Assembly: GCA_016213625.1 (NCBI GenBank)
Contig: JACQZZ010000066.1
Location: forward strand, 1 to 64,000
From: Actinomycetota bacterium
GTDB taxonomy: Bacteria > Actinomycetota > Acidimicrobiia > Acidimicrobiales > Ilumatobacteraceae
Reading direction: 5' to 3'
DNA: 64,000 nt
Shown: in pieces, positions 44,032-53,466 of the stretch
How the letters are laid out: each line of letters begins with the position of its first letter
Position numbering within the stretch: the stretch's first letter is position 1
Program-made: the position numbers and the translations under genes
Notes under the pieces: model-generated
What the model saw: only the letters and a program-made list of their open reading frames with translations
Database searches by the model: none
What the model was told of the DNA's origin: nothing

Positions 44032-45964
44032 CCGAACGGGTCCGCATGACCTGCTCGACCAACCAGTCGAGCACCTCGGGCGCGTGCTCGGGGTCGACGT
44101 GCATGCCGTCGCGCGAGCGGAACGTGTTGCACGCACCGTCGGGGCACAGCTTGTCCTCGAGATCGACCACCGGCACCTGCTGCACGGCGAGGAACTCCTG
44201 CAGCGCAGTGCGGATGCAGTCCATGCGCGCCGGGTGATCGTCGGGCACGGTGAAGATGGAACGCTCTCCCAGGTGTGACGGCAGCACGAACTCGACGTCG
44301 AGACCGCGATCGCGCAGGTAGGTGATGCGATCCGACACGTCGCGGAGATACCACGTCACCGACTCGCACGGCCCCACCCACTGGCCGTCGATGCGATGGT
44401 CGTAGATCGGTGCCATGCCCAGCATGAGCGCCACCACTTCCACGGTGTGGCCGGCGCCCGCGGCCAGATCGTCGAGCACCGTCGGGTACCAGGTGTCCCA
44501 CGACCGACAGTCCGCCGGTGGCCGCAGCTCCGCACCGAACCGGTCGCGAGCGACCGGCAGATCGATCATCGCGTCGCAGGCCTCACGAGCGCCGTTCACC
44601 AGCACCACGTCGGTGCGGTCGAATCCCTTCGCTCCGTCGCGCACCAGCCACGCCGGCACGCTGTCGCCCAGCAGGGCCACCACCGTCGGTGCAGGCGTGG
44701 TGTCGTCGGTGGCTGATGAGCCGTCGGGGGAGGCGTCGGTGGAGACGCCCGGAGGGTTCGTGGGCGCAGCGATGACCACAGGGATGTCGTCGGGCTTGCC
44801 CGGCAGCGGCACGTGGACCATCACCGCGAGCATCCCGACCACGACGACTGCTCCACCCAGCGCGAAGGTGAGCTGCCGCGCCGTGGGCAACATCCTCCGC
44901 AGCCGGATGGGGTGTTCGAGCACGTAGTAGCTGACGATCGCGCATGCGAGCGTGACCGCCAGCCGCAGCGCGATGAGCGACACGCCGTCGAGACCGGTGC
45001 GCGCCTCGTCGAACAGCACGAACACCGGCCAGTGGAAGAGGTAGATGCCGTAGCTGAGTTGGCCGACCCACACCAGCGGGCGCAGGGACAGCAGCGAGCG
45101 AGTGAAACCTGGCACCTGCAAGCCGGCGATGAGCAGCGCACTCACGATGCTGAACAGCGGCAACCCGCCTTGGAACACCCAGCCGTGTCCGGCGGGAGTG
45201 ACCACGGTGGCCACCGCCATCGCGACCAGCGCGAGCGGTGCCAGCCACTTGCACCACGCCGGGAGCGAACGGCGTGTGAGCAGCCCCGCGAGCACAGCGC
45301 CGGCGAACACCTCCGACGCTCGCGCCCAGGTGGCGTAGTACGCGGCGTCGGGCGACCACCATCGAGCCGTGAGCGGCGCGGACACCGCGGTGATCACCCA
45401 CAGGGCCACCAGCACCGAGAGGATGCGTTCCATGCCACCACGACGGCGGAGCGCGGCGAGGACGAGCACCAGCATCGCGGGCCACACCACGTAGAACTGC
45501 TCCTCCACACCGAGCGACCAGAAGTGGGTGACGGGCGACGGAGAGGCGAACAGGTCGGCATAACTCTGGTGGCCGAAGAGCTGCACCCAATTGAGGCATT
45601 GGAACATGCTGGCCACCACGTCGCGCCGGAACGTGCTGCGTGCCTGCAGCAGATCGACCGCCACGAGCACGCAGACCAGGCTCAGCACCAACAGACCCGC
45701 GGGAATGAGGCGTCGCGCGCGCCGCTGGTAGAACGAGGGGAGGTCCACCTTGGCCGAGCGCGAGTGCTCGGCCAGCAGCAGGCTGGTGATCAGGAACCCC
45801 GACAACGTGAAGAACACCGACACGCCCAGGTAGCCACCCGACAACCACGAGATGCCGAGGTGGAAGCCGAGCACGATGGCCACCGCGAGCCCACGCACGC
45901 CGTCGAGTGCCGGCTGGTACTCGAGCGTGCGCGTCGGCGCCGGAGACGCCTCGACGGCGGTCAT
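44024..45964 (-). CDS. OafA/YrhL-like acyltransferase with C-terminal SGNH domain
   Basis: 646 residues. N-terminal acyltransferase-3 domain with about ten to eleven helices, starting YQPALDGVRGLAVAIVLGFHLG (conserved His in the first helix) and RRARRLIPAGLLVLSLV (the RR motif). The C-terminal ~230 residues form an SGNH-hydrolase-like domain: VVALLGDSVPAWLV (block I), and DGMHVDPEHAPEV (the D-x-x-H block). These proteins O-acetylate cell-surface polysaccharides or lipids at the membrane. It starts one base after the nadE stop, so it is likely in an operon with nadE, and overlaps the MFS gene tail-to-tail by eight bases. Confidence 0.9.
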   Translation of the reverse strand: MTAVEASPAPTRTLEYQPALDGVRGLAVAIVLGFHLGISWLSGGYLGVSVFFTLSGFLITSLLLAEHSRSAKVDLPSFYQRRARRLIPAGLLVLSLVCVLVAVDLLQARSTFRRDVVASMFQCLNWVQLFGHQSYADLFASPSPVTHFWSLGVEEQFYVVWPAMLVLVLAALRRRGGMERILSVLVALWVITAVSAPLTARWWSPDAAYYATWARASEVFAGAVLAGLLTRRSLPAWCKWLAPLALVAMAVATVVTPAGHGWVFQGGLPLFSIVSALLIAGLQVPGFTRSLLSLRPLVWVGQLSYGIYLFHWPVFVLFDEARTGLDGVSLIALRLAVTLACAIVSYYVLEHPIRLRRMLPTARQLTFALGGAVVVVGMLAVMVHVPLPGKPDDIPVVIAAPTNPPGVSTDASPDGSSATDDTTPAPTVVALLGDSVPAWLVRDGAKGFDRTDVVLVNGAREACDAMIDLPVARDRFGAELRPPADCRSWDTWYPTVLDDLAAGAGHTVEVVALMLGMAPIYDHRIDGQWVGPCESVTWYLRDVSDRITYLRDRGLDVEFVLPSHLGERSIFTVPDDHPARMDCIRTALQEFLAVQQVPVVDLEDKLCPDGACNTFRSRDGMHVDPEHAPEVLDWLVEQVMRTRSVS

Positions 45965-45965
45965 G

Positions 45966-47681
45966 TCAGCGGTAACCGTTGGTGATGGGCAGACGGCGAT
46001 CCTTGCCGAACGCCTTCGTGCTCACCTTCACCCCGGGAGGGCACTGGCGACGCTTGTACTCGTTGATGTCGACCAGCCGGGTGATGCGGCGGACGATGGC
46101 TTCGTCGTGCCCGAGTTCGATGATCTCGCCGGTGGTGCGATCGTCCTCCACGTACAGGCGCAGGATGGGGTCCAGCACCTCGTACGGCGGCAGGCTCTGG
46201 TCGTCGCGCTGGTCGGGGCGCAGCTCGGCCGACGGCGGCTTGGTGAGCACGCTCTCGTTGATGATCATCTGTCCGGCGCGCTCGTTGACGTGGCGGCACA
46301 GGTCGTACACGCGCGTCTTCAACACGTCCTTGATGACCGCATACCCACCCACGCTGTCGCCGTAGATGGTGAAGTAGCCCACGGCCATCTCGCTCTTGTT
46401 GCCGGTGGTGAGCACCATCCATCCGAACTTGTTCGACATCGCCATCAGCGTGGTGCCGCGGATGCGGCTCTGCAGGTTCTCTTCCGTCAGGTCGGCGGGC
46501 TTGCCGTCGAACGAGGGGGCGAGCATGTCGAGGTACGACGCGAACGCGGGCTCGATGGGAATGGTGCGGATCTCGATGCCCAACCGTTCGGCCAGGTCGT
46601 AGGCATCGGTGACCGAGCCCTCGCTGGAGTAACGCGACGGCATGGAGATGCCGTGCACGTGATCCGGCCCCAGCGCATCGACCGCCACGCAGGCGACGAT
46701 GGTGGAGTCGATGCCGCCGGAGAGTGCGATGACCACGTCGGAGAAACCGTTCTTGCGCACGTAGTCGCGGGTGCCCAGCACCAGCGCGTCGTACAACTCG
46801 GCATCGGCACTCGGCACCGGGGCGAGGCGTGTGGGCGCCGGCTCGGCGTGCGCCACCGGCTGTTCGCTGACCATGACGACGCGCATCGGCTCCTCGGTGC
46901 GCCGGCCGCGGGGGTCGAGCAACCGCTTGCGATACACGGGTTCGATGACCACGTCGGTGATGAGCAGTTCCTCCTGGAACAACGCCGCTCGGGCCACCAA
47001 CTCACCATCGGCGTCGAACACCATGCTGCCACCGTCGAACACCAGCTCGTCCTGGCCGCACACCTGGTTCACGTAGGCGAGGGCGCAGCTCGCGTCGGCA
47101 GCGCGTGTGGCCAACATGCGTTCACGGGTGCCGGCCTTGCCGGCGTGGAACGGCGAGCCGTTGATGTTGATGTTGAGCTCGGCGCCGCCGGCCGCCTGCT
47201 CGGCGAGCGGACCGGTGGGGCTCCACACGTCTTCACAGATGCTGATGCCCACCTTCACGCCGCCGATGACGTACAGCTCGTACGGATCGCTGGCGTCGCC
47301 GGGGGTGAAGTAGCGCGCTTCGTCGAACACCGCGTAGTTGGGCAGCAACCGCTTCCGGTACGTGCCCATCACCTCACCGGCCGAACACACCGCGGCGGCG
47401 TTGTACAGATCGCGGTCGGAGGCCACGTAGCCCACCACCGCTGCGCAACGACGAGTACGGGCCGCCACCTTGGCGAGCGCGGCGAGATTGTCGGCCACGA
47501 AGCCCGGCTTCAGGACCAGGTCTTCCGGTGGGTAGCCGGTGATGGCGAGTTCGGGGAAGGCGACGATGTCGCATCCCGCTTCCTCGGCCTGGTCGTAGGC
47601 CGCGCAGATCTTCGCCACGTTGCCGTCGAGGTCGCCCACGGTGGGGTTGATCTGGGCCAATGCGATGCGCAGCCGGGTCAC
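45966..47681 (-). CDS. nadE: NAD+ synthetase, glutamine-dependent
   Basis: 571 residues from GTG 47681. N-terminal nitrilase-type glutaminase: FPELAITGYPPEDL (Glu), YRKRLLPNYAVFDEARYF (Lys), ISICEDVW (Cys), NINGSPFHAGK. C-terminal synthetase: ALSGGIDSTIVACVAVDAL (PP-loop) and the KSEMAVGYFTIYGDSVGGYAVIKDV block. It amidates nicotinate adenine dinucleotide. TAGCCT (47693-47688, minus) lies six bases before the GTG. At 571 residues it is the shorter class, close to Thermotoga NadE, rather than the ~680-residue mycobacterial form. Confidence 0.95.
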   Translation of the reverse strand: MTRLRIALAQINPTVGDLDGNVAKICAAYDQAEEAGCDIVAFPELAITGYPPEDLVLKPGFVADNLAALAKVAARTRRCAAVVGYVASDRDLYNAAAVCSAGEVMGTYRKRLLPNYAVFDEARYFTPGDASDPYELYVIGGVKVGISICEDVWSPTGPLAEQAAGGAELNININGSPFHAGKAGTRERMLATRAADASCALAYVNQVCGQDELVFDGGSMVFDADGELVARAALFQEELLITDVVIEPVYRKRLLDPRGRRTEEPMRVVMVSEQPVAHAEPAPTRLAPVPSADAELYDALVLGTRDYVRKNGFSDVVIALSGGIDSTIVACVAVDALGPDHVHGISMPSRYSSEGSVTDAYDLAERLGIEIRTIPIEPAFASYLDMLAPSFDGKPADLTEENLQSRIRGTTLMAMSNKFGWMVLTTGNKSEMAVGYFTIYGDSVGGYAVIKDVLKTRVYDLCRHVNERAGQMIINESVLTKPPSAELRPDQRDDQSLPPYEVLDPILRLYVEDDRTTGEIIELGHDEAIVRRITRLVDINEYKRRQCPPGVKVSTKAFGKDRRLPITNGYR

Positions 47682-47687
47682 GGCGTC

Positions 47688-47693
47688 AGGCTA
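47688..47693 (-). promoter_or_regulatory. -10 element TAGCCT of nadE
   Basis: On the minus strand TAGCCT lies six bases before GTG 47681 (leaderless). Confidence 0.45.
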
Positions 47694-47704
47694 TCCATCC
47701 CGGG

Positions 47705-50140
47705 TCAGGTCGCTCCTGTCTGGAAGTACCCCGTCACGTCGATCACCAGATCGCTGGCCATCGACACGTAGTAGGTGAGGAATCCGGCATTGCCGAGGCC
47801 CACCCCGACCGACGTGACCGACAGCGTGCTGCGCACCTGAGATTCGGCGATGGCGTTGCCATTGCTGACCAGCGGCACCGAACCCAGACCAGCGGGGAAC
47901 GCAGCGACGAAGCCCGCGCCCTCGGTGTTGACGATGACGATGTTCTGCGACACCGCGAGGGCCGAGTCGGGCACGACCGCGGGGTTGATCGTGCCGGCGG
48001 ACCCGGCGAGAAGTCGGGAGAATCCGACGCCCGACCTGGTGTCGACGACTCGCGTCGCGGTGACGGGCACGTACAGGCCGCTGTTGGAGATCGGGGAACC
48101 GGCGTCGGTGAAGGACCCGACGACGTCGACGATGACATTGGTGACGTTGCGCAGCCCGAGGTCGATGCTGCCGTCGGCACCGAGCGGGACGAGCACGAGG
48201 TTGGCGCGCCGGTCCAGCAGGCCGCTCACGTTCACGTTGGAGACGGTGGGCACTGCGCCGCCATGCGGGTAGGCCACCACGTTGCCGCCCAGCGGCCCGG
48301 CGTCGGAGAGTGCGGTGACGATGACGGCAACCGCGCTCGTGGCAGCGGGCAGGTTGTATCGCCCGGCGAGCGGCACGTTCACGAGCCCCTCGGCACCGAC
48401 CGTGGTGCGCGTGTAGAGGTTCGACGTCGGGTCGGGCGCATTCCGCGTGTCGACCGCGCGCTGCGGCGTCACCGGCGTGAGGCGTCCGGCCTGTGACTGG
48501 CCGCCTCCCGCGAGATCGAAGAAGCCCAGCACGTCGACCACCACGTGCGCGGTCGCGTTGGTGAAGACGAGCACGTTGCCATCGGCGTCGACGGGCACGA
48601 TCGACGCGTTGGCCGCGGTCTGCCCCGCGTGCACGTTGAGGTTCGACGCATTCGGCCGAGCGGTGCGCGACTGCCACGCCGTGAGGAACGAGTTGTTCAG
48701 GGGTCGCACCATGGTGATGTTCACCAGGGCAGACCGGTGCGAGCCCTGGGTGGCGGCCACCTTCACCAACCGACTGGTGCCGGCGAGGATGGGGCCCGAG
48801 TCGGCGCCGAGGTTGCGCGTGTCGTACACGCGCTCGCCGGCACCGGGCACGAAGGACAGCGGACCGGGTTGGGTCGGAGTGGCCAGCGTGGGCACGATCT
48901 TGCGGATCTGGCCGGCACCGGGCAGCACGTAGTAGAGCGACCACGCGCCCGCGTCCATCACGAAGGCCATGTCGGAGATGCTGGACACCGACGTGGCGAA
49001 GGGCGCCCGGTACGCCACCGAGCCCGCCGCGTTGCGGAAGTAGATGGTGCCCGGCGAGCCGTCGGCGAACAGGTAGCCGCCGTCGTACTCGCTCCCCCAC
49101 GCGCCGTTGGGCACGAATGCGCCGCCGGTGATGTAGTCGCCGCCGCCGACCACGCCGTGCTGGTAGTCCGTGATCGGTTGGGTGACGCCGGCGGGAGGGC
49201 CGGGACACGGCGGGTTCACGCCCTGGGCACACTGGCCCTCACGCGAGGGCCAGCCGTAGTTCGCACCCAGCACGCCGACGTTCACCTCTTCGCGAGTGTT
49301 CTGGCCGACGTCGTTGATGTGGAACCGAGTGGCACCGGTGTTGGGGTCGAACGCGAGTCGCCACGGGTTGCGCAGGCCGTACGCGTAGATCTCCTGGCAC
49401 GTGCTGCCCGGCGTCGTCGGCGTGTTGCCGCGAAACTGGCACCGCACGGTGCCAGCGCCGAGGAACGGATTGCCCGGTGCGGGCGAGCCATCGAGGCGAT
49501 CGACGCGCAGGATCTTGCCGTTCAGCAGCGACACGTCCTGGGCGGCGTTGTTGGCCCCGGCGCATCCGCTGTCGCCGCGCGGGTCGCAGCCGCCGTCGCC
49601 GACCGAGACGTAGAGGAAGCCGTCGCTGCCGACGTTCACGTCGCCGCCGTTGTGGTTCCCCGCCGGCGAGCCGATGTTGTCGAGCAGCACCACCTCACTG
49701 GCCGGGTTGACGACGTCGCCGGTCATCGTGAACCGGCTGACCCGGTTCACACAGCCGCCGGGCGCTCCCGCCGACGGACGCGTGTAGTACACGTACACCT
49801 GGCCGTTGGCGGCGAAGTAGGGATCCACCTCGAAGCCGAGAAGGCCGCGCTCGCCGTCGGAACAGACGGAGAGCGTGAGTGCGGGAGCGGCCTGGAGGAC
49901 GCCATCGCGCACCACGCGGGCCACGCCGCCCTTCTGCAGGACGATGGCGCGCCCGTCGGGCATCGGTGCGACGGCGATGGGGGCCGAGACCCCGCCGGCC
50001 ACCAGCACGTCGGTGAACGCAGGGTCGGCGACGACCGCCTCCGGGCGCAGTGGCGGGGCCGCGGATGCCGATCCCATCGGCACGACGGCAGCAGCAGCTG
50101 ACACGATGCACACAGTGACCAGGGCGAACAGACGTCGCAT
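47705..50140 (-). CDS. Secreted glucose/sorbosone dehydrogenase-like propeller with three repeat domains
   Basis: 811 residues from ATG 50140, with GGAGG upstream. Signal peptide (about 1-27, ending MGSASAAPP). The first ~400 residues are a beta-propeller of the GSDH family: ERGLLGFEVDPYFAANGQVY, GGDVNVGSDGFLYVSVGDGG, GLRNPWRLAFDPNTG, and GYLFADGSPGTIYF near the end. Such proteins oxidise sugars with PQQ; a PQQ site cannot be confirmed. From about residue 425 there are three tandem ~128-residue modules, each with VDTRS or YDTRN and an end like VVDVLGFF, VIVDVVGSF or VIDVTGYF, similar to those in the M23 protein at 14323-16251. A longer frame reaches 50716, but the signal peptide fixes the start. 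Confidence 0.88.
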   Translation of the reverse strand: MRRLFALVTVCIVSAAAAVVPMGSASAAPPLRPEAVVADPAFTDVLVAGGVSAPIAVAPMPDGRAIVLQKGGVARVVRDGVLQAAPALTLSVCSDGERGLLGFEVDPYFAANGQVYVYYTRPSAGAPGGCVNRVSRFTMTGDVVNPASEVVLLDNIGSPAGNHNGGDVNVGSDGFLYVSVGDGGCDPRGDSGCAGANNAAQDVSLLNGKILRVDRLDGSPAPGNPFLGAGTVRCQFRGNTPTTPGSTCQEIYAYGLRNPWRLAFDPNTGATRFHINDVGQNTREEVNVGVLGANYGWPSREGQCAQGVNPPCPGPPAGVTQPITDYQHGVVGGGDYITGGAFVPNGAWGSEYDGGYLFADGSPGTIYFRNAAGSVAYRAPFATSVSSISDMAFVMDAGAWSLYYVLPGAGQIRKIVPTLATPTQPGPLSFVPGAGERVYDTRNLGADSGPILAGTSRLVKVAATQGSHRSALVNITMVRPLNNSFLTAWQSRTARPNASNLNVHAGQTAANASIVPVDADGNVLVFTNATAHVVVDVLGFFDLAGGGQSQAGRLTPVTPQRAVDTRNAPDPTSNLYTRTTVGAEGLVNVPLAGRYNLPAATSAVAVIVTALSDAGPLGGNVVAYPHGGAVPTVSNVNVSGLLDRRANLVLVPLGADGSIDLGLRNVTNVIVDVVGSFTDAGSPISNSGLYVPVTATRVVDTRSGVGFSRLLAGSAGTINPAVVPDSALAVSQNIVIVNTEGAGFVAAFPAGLGSVPLVSNGNAIAESQVRSTLSVTSVGVGLGNAGFLTYYVSMASDLVIDVTGYFQTGAT

Positions 50141-50276
50141 GTCGTGACCTCCAACCAATCCCCGCTCGGCGTCACCATAGTCACCCCTCGTCGGGCCGTC
50201 ACCGCGGGTGGCCAAGTGACCCCACACGCAGGGCGGCGGCCCTTGAGCGGGTCGGCCAACTACGCTGTGGACACCG

Positions 50277-51641
50277 ATGACCGAGCCCGTCGTACCCCCA
50301 GACGTGGTCACACCGCCCGACGTTGACGAACCGCACACCAACCGCCACCCCGGCCCGGGCGTGGCGGGAGTCGTCGCACTTCCGGGGCTGGCCGTGTGGC
50401 GGCGTTGGCCCATCGCCGGCGCCCTGTTGTTCATCGCCGGCGTCATCGCGCCGTTCTTCGCCCTGGTCGCGGTGGTGCAGAACCGCGACGACCTCGTCGG
50501 GCTGTTCACCCGGCCGAACGTCCTGCGCGGCATGGCCATCGTCGCCCTGGGCGGCATCACCAGTCGCATCATCGCCGTGTGGCTCACGGCCGATCGCATC
50601 AAGGAGCCGCAGGACCAGCAGTTCATGCGAGTGCGCGGCTCGATCGCCGTCGTACTGCTGGCCGTCCCCGTCACGTTCGCGGTGATGCGCATGGAAGAAC
50701 TCCGCACCGTCGTCAAGGAGGTGTTCCAGGACGACTCGGATCACGGCGCGGTGTCCGCCGCACCGGGCGTCGATCCGCTGGGCGAGCACTTCCGCACCGT
50801 GTTGATGATGGGGAGCGACGAAGGCGCCGACCGCATCAGCCTGCGCACCGACACCATGATCCTGGCCATGGTCCACGAGGACACGGGCCACACCGTGATG
50901 GTCTCGGTCCCCCGCAATCTCACCAAGGTGGAGTTCCCACCCGGCACCGCCCTCGCCGAGAAGTACCCGCAGGGCTTCGACGACCTCGTCAACGCCCTGT
51001 ACGTGACGGTCGAGAACGAGCCGACACTCACGGCCGCCTACACCGCGGATGGCACGCCGCCCGGCATCCGTGCGCTGATGGAGGGACTCAGCTGGTCGCT
51101 GGGCATCAACATCGACGACTACGTGATGGTCAACTCGTGTGCCTTCGTGAAGGTGGTCGATGCCATCGGTGGCATCACCATCGACCTCGACAAAGAGCTG
51201 CCGATGCCGAGCAAGCTCCCGTGCTCGAACTATCGCCTCACGCCCACCATCGGCCCGGGCGAGACGTACATGGACGGCACGAAGGCACTCGGCTACGTCC
51301 GGTCACGAGCCGCCGACAGCGACTACCAGCGGATGGAACGTCAGCGGACGCTGTTGCAGACCATCGCCAGCCAGATCGGCATCACCGACCTGCTCACCAA
51401 CTTCAACGCGCTCGCGAACGCAGTGAAGGACGACGTGCGCACCTCGATGACGGTGGAAGAGGCCCGCACGCTGCTGGCCACGCTGCAAGCCGACGACGGC
51501 GCGTTCGAGTCGGTCGGTCTGGTGCCACCCATCGTCGACCCCGGCGACCCCGACTACGACGCGCTGCGCACCTACCTGCAGCAGCTGCGCCAGGACACCT
51601 CGCAGGGCCTGCCGCCCCCCACGGTCGCGTCCACCGCCTGA
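50277..51641 (+). CDS. LytR-CpsA-Psr family phosphotransferase
   Basis: 454 residues from ATG 50277. Four hydrophobic segments occur in the first ~150 residues, a long anchor compared with the usual single helix. The LCP domain (about 175-380) has VLMMGSDEG, LRTDTMILAMV, VSVPRNL, VVDAIGGITIDLDKELP, GTKALGYVRSR and DSDYQRMERQRTLLQTI, the conserved Asp/Arg set for pyrophosphate-lipid ligation. LCP proteins attach wall polymers (arabinogalactan or teichoic acid) to peptidoglycan. TACGCT at 50259-50264 may be the -10, with a ten-base leader. It is followed by the roadblock operon. Confidence 0.9.
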   Translation: MTEPVVPPDVVTPPDVDEPHTNRHPGPGVAGVVALPGLAVWRRWPIAGALLFIAGVIAPFFALVAVVQNRDDLVGLFTRPNVLRGMAIVALGGITSRIIAVWLTADRIKEPQDQQFMRVRGSIAVVLLAVPVTFAVMRMEELRTVVKEVFQDDSDHGAVSAAPGVDPLGEHFRTVLMMGSDEGADRISLRTDTMILAMVHEDTGHTVMVSVPRNLTKVEFPPGTALAEKYPQGFDDLVNALYVTVENEPTLTAAYTADGTPPGIRALMEGLSWSLGINIDDYVMVNSCAFVKVVDAIGGITIDLDKELPMPSKLPCSNYRLTPTIGPGETYMDGTKALGYVRSRAADSDYQRMERQRTLLQTIASQIGITDLLTNFNALANAVKDDVRTSMTVEEARTLLATLQADDGAFESVGLVPPIVDPGDPDYDALRTYLQQLRQDTSQGLPPPTVASTA

Positions 51642-51680
51642 CGAAGAACCGACCAAGGTCCCTAGGGCTGAAGGCGCCGC

Positions 51681-52240
51681 ATGCCGATGTTGGATGTGGA
51701 CCCATTCGGACGGGAGACCAAGTGGAGCTCGAACCTGGACGACGAGATCTGGTTCGCCGCATCGGTGGACCAGCAGCCCCCGCCGCAGCAGCGGCCGGCG
51801 ACACGACTCTGCGCGCCTGGCGAGCGGAGCACCTCGCCGTGCCGGGCACCGGCCGCATCCGGTTCGTGCCGCTGCCGTCCGACGACGACATCGCCCATCA
51901 GATGGCCCGGCGCGTCGCCCAGGACCCGGACGACGCACGGCTGCACGTGGCACGGGTGAACCATCACGTGCTCGCTCGCGACACCGAAGGCGTGTACGCC
52001 GCGCTGCTCGACCTGTACCTCGCGTTCGGTGCCTCGGGCGCGGGCCTGCGGGCACGGCTGTTGAACGGCGCGCGCCAGTTGATCGGGCCACAGCGAGCCG
52101 CCGTGCTCGACCGCGCCACGGCCACCGGACTCGCGGCGTGGACCCCCATGCCACCGAGCACCGGCTCGATGCTCTCGCGCGGGGTCACCGGCAGCACCGA
52201 CATCGTTCGTCGGCGCACCCACCAGGGGGTGGCCTCGTGA
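51681..52240 (+). pseudogene. Unknown protein of the roadblock operon, frame broken at a C run (likely one missing base)
   Basis: ATG 51681 begins MPMLDVDPFGRETKWSSNLDDE. The frame is good until about 51781 and the product then continues in the -1 frame, with DTTLRAWRAEHLAVPGTGRI, DDDIAHQMARRVAQDPDDARLH and a C-terminus ending GVAS at TGA 52238. One additional C in the C5 run 51777-51781 joins them into 186 residues. I do not recognise it. Its stop overlaps the next gene's GTG by four bases (GTGA), so it is probably the first gene of that operon. Confidence 0.65.
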
Positions 52241-52896
52241 GCCAGCAGTACGAGTTCGTCGGATCCGGGCTGTACCTGCAACCCACTCCCGCCGGGGCGT
52301 ACCACGCGGTCGCCAGCCCAGAACCATCGCCCGAACGGCAACTGCTGTTGGCCACCATGCGCCACCACACATCGGTCCGCGCCACACCGGAGACCTTCGC
52401 CGAGTGGTGCGGGCAGCCGGTCGAGACCGCACTCGCCACGGTGCATCGCGCCCAGGAGCACGGATGGCTCGAGGGGTTCCAGGTGCCCCACGGTCCCGCA
52501 CCCGGGCCACTGGAGCCGATCGCCGCCGATGCGGTACAGCGCCTGTCGAGCAGCGGGCACGGACTGCTCGCCGACGGACAGGGGTTCTGCGTGGCCAGCC
52601 ACGGCTTCGACCTGCAGCAGTCCGAGTTCCTCGCCGCCGTCAGTGCCGACATCGCCTCGCTCCACGAGCGCCACGCCGCGTATCTGGCCGACGCGGCCGG
52701 GTCCACCAGCAGTGCCTGGGCAATGGTCGACATGGCCGGCAACAGCCGAGTCGGGTTCTGGCCGCTCTTCGTCGGCCGCGACCGCTTCGTGCTCGCGCTG
52801 GGCGGCCTGCCCGCGCTCAACCAGACCGCGCTGGTGGAGCTGGTCTGGGCGCTCACCGTCCGATACGGCTCCGACCACTTTGCAGCAGGGGGATGA
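52237..52896 (+). CDS. Roadblock/LC7-like protein with N-terminal helical region
   Basis: 219 residues from GTG 52237. The N-terminal half is helical (RQLLLATMRHHTSVRATPETF, a winged-helix-like stretch around EWCGQPVETALATVHRAQEHG). The C-terminal half (about 105-215) resembles a roadblock fold: GLLADGQGFCVASHGFDLQQ, FLAAVSADIASLHERHA and RDRFVLALGGLPALNQTALVELVW. Roadblock proteins form dimers and regulate small GTPases. It overlaps both neighbours by four bases (GTGA and ATGA). Confidence 0.6.
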   Translation: MSQQYEFVGSGLYLQPTPAGAYHAVASPEPSPERQLLLATMRHHTSVRATPETFAEWCGQPVETALATVHRAQEHGWLEGFQVPHGPAPGPLEPIAADAVQRLSSSGHGLLADGQGFCVASHGFDLQQSEFLAAVSADIASLHERHAAYLADAAGSTSSAWAMVDMAGNSRVGFWPLFVGRDRFVLALGGLPALNQTALVELVWALTVRYGSDHFAAGG

Positions 52897-53264
52897 ACGC
52901 CATGCGCAGCGATCAACTGATGGCGATCCTGAACGAACTCGACGCATCGTCGGCCGACATCCAGGCCTCGGCCGTCATCTCGGCCGATGGCCTGATGATG
53001 GCGTCGCATCTTCCCCAGGGCCTCGACCAGGACCGGGTGGGCGCGATGGGCGCGGCCCTGCTGTCGCTCGGGACCCGTGTGGCCAAGGAACTGGAACGAG
53101 GCACACCCGAGCAAGTGCTCGTGAAGGGTGAGCTCGGCTACGTGCTGATGGTGCAGGCGGGACCCGATGCGGTGCTCACCGTGCTCGCCTCGTCGGCCGC
53201 AAAACTGGGCCTGGTGTTCCTCGACGCCAAACGCGCGTCCGCCGCGCTCGCCCAGGTGCTCTGA
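52893..53264 (+). CDS. Roadblock/LC7 domain protein
   Basis: 123 residues from ATG 52893, four bases overlapping the upstream stop. The fold reads LMAILNELDASSADIQASAVI, SADGLMMASHLPQ, VGAMGAALLSLGTRVAKELERG, LVKGELGYVLMVQAGPDAVL and the C-terminal SSAAKLGLVFLDAKRASAAL. This is the typical actinobacterial Roadblock/LC7 type seen beside DUF742 and Ras-like GTPases in conservons; no GTPase or DUF742 gene is present here. AGGGGG directly before the ATG serves as ribosome site. Confidence 0.85.
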   Translation: MNAMRSDQLMAILNELDASSADIQASAVISADGLMMASHLPQGLDQDRVGAMGAALLSLGTRVAKELERGTPEQVLVKGELGYVLMVQAGPDAVLTVLASSAAKLGLVFLDAKRASAALAQVL

Positions 53265-53352
53265 CTGGCGATCAGCAGGTCGGGTCGCCCGGCAGCACCG
53301 AGTGGCCTGTCACCCCCTCACCTTCCCGGTCCCACCGGTCCCACCGATCCCG

Positions 53353-53377
53353 TCGAACCTGTCGCGGCCCCATCACG
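53353..53377 (+). repeat. Direct repeat, copy 1 (25 bp)
   Basis: Begins TCGAACCTGTCGCGG and is identical to 53442-53466. Its GTCGCGG can pair with CCGCGAC about 25 bp downstream (53394-53400). Confidence 0.75.
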
Positions 53378-53441
53378 GACGATCGTCGTCGAACCGCGAC
53401 GCGTTCAGCACGCCGGGCCGACAAAGTCGACCGCGATTCGC

Positions 53442-53466
53442 TCGAACCTGTCGCGGCCCCATCACG
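53442..53466 (+). repeat. Direct repeat, copy 2 (25 bp)
   Basis: Identical to 53353-53377 over 25 bp. Its GTCGCG can pair with CGCGAC downstream (around 53484-53489), although the intervening bases differ from copy 1. Confidence 0.75.
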
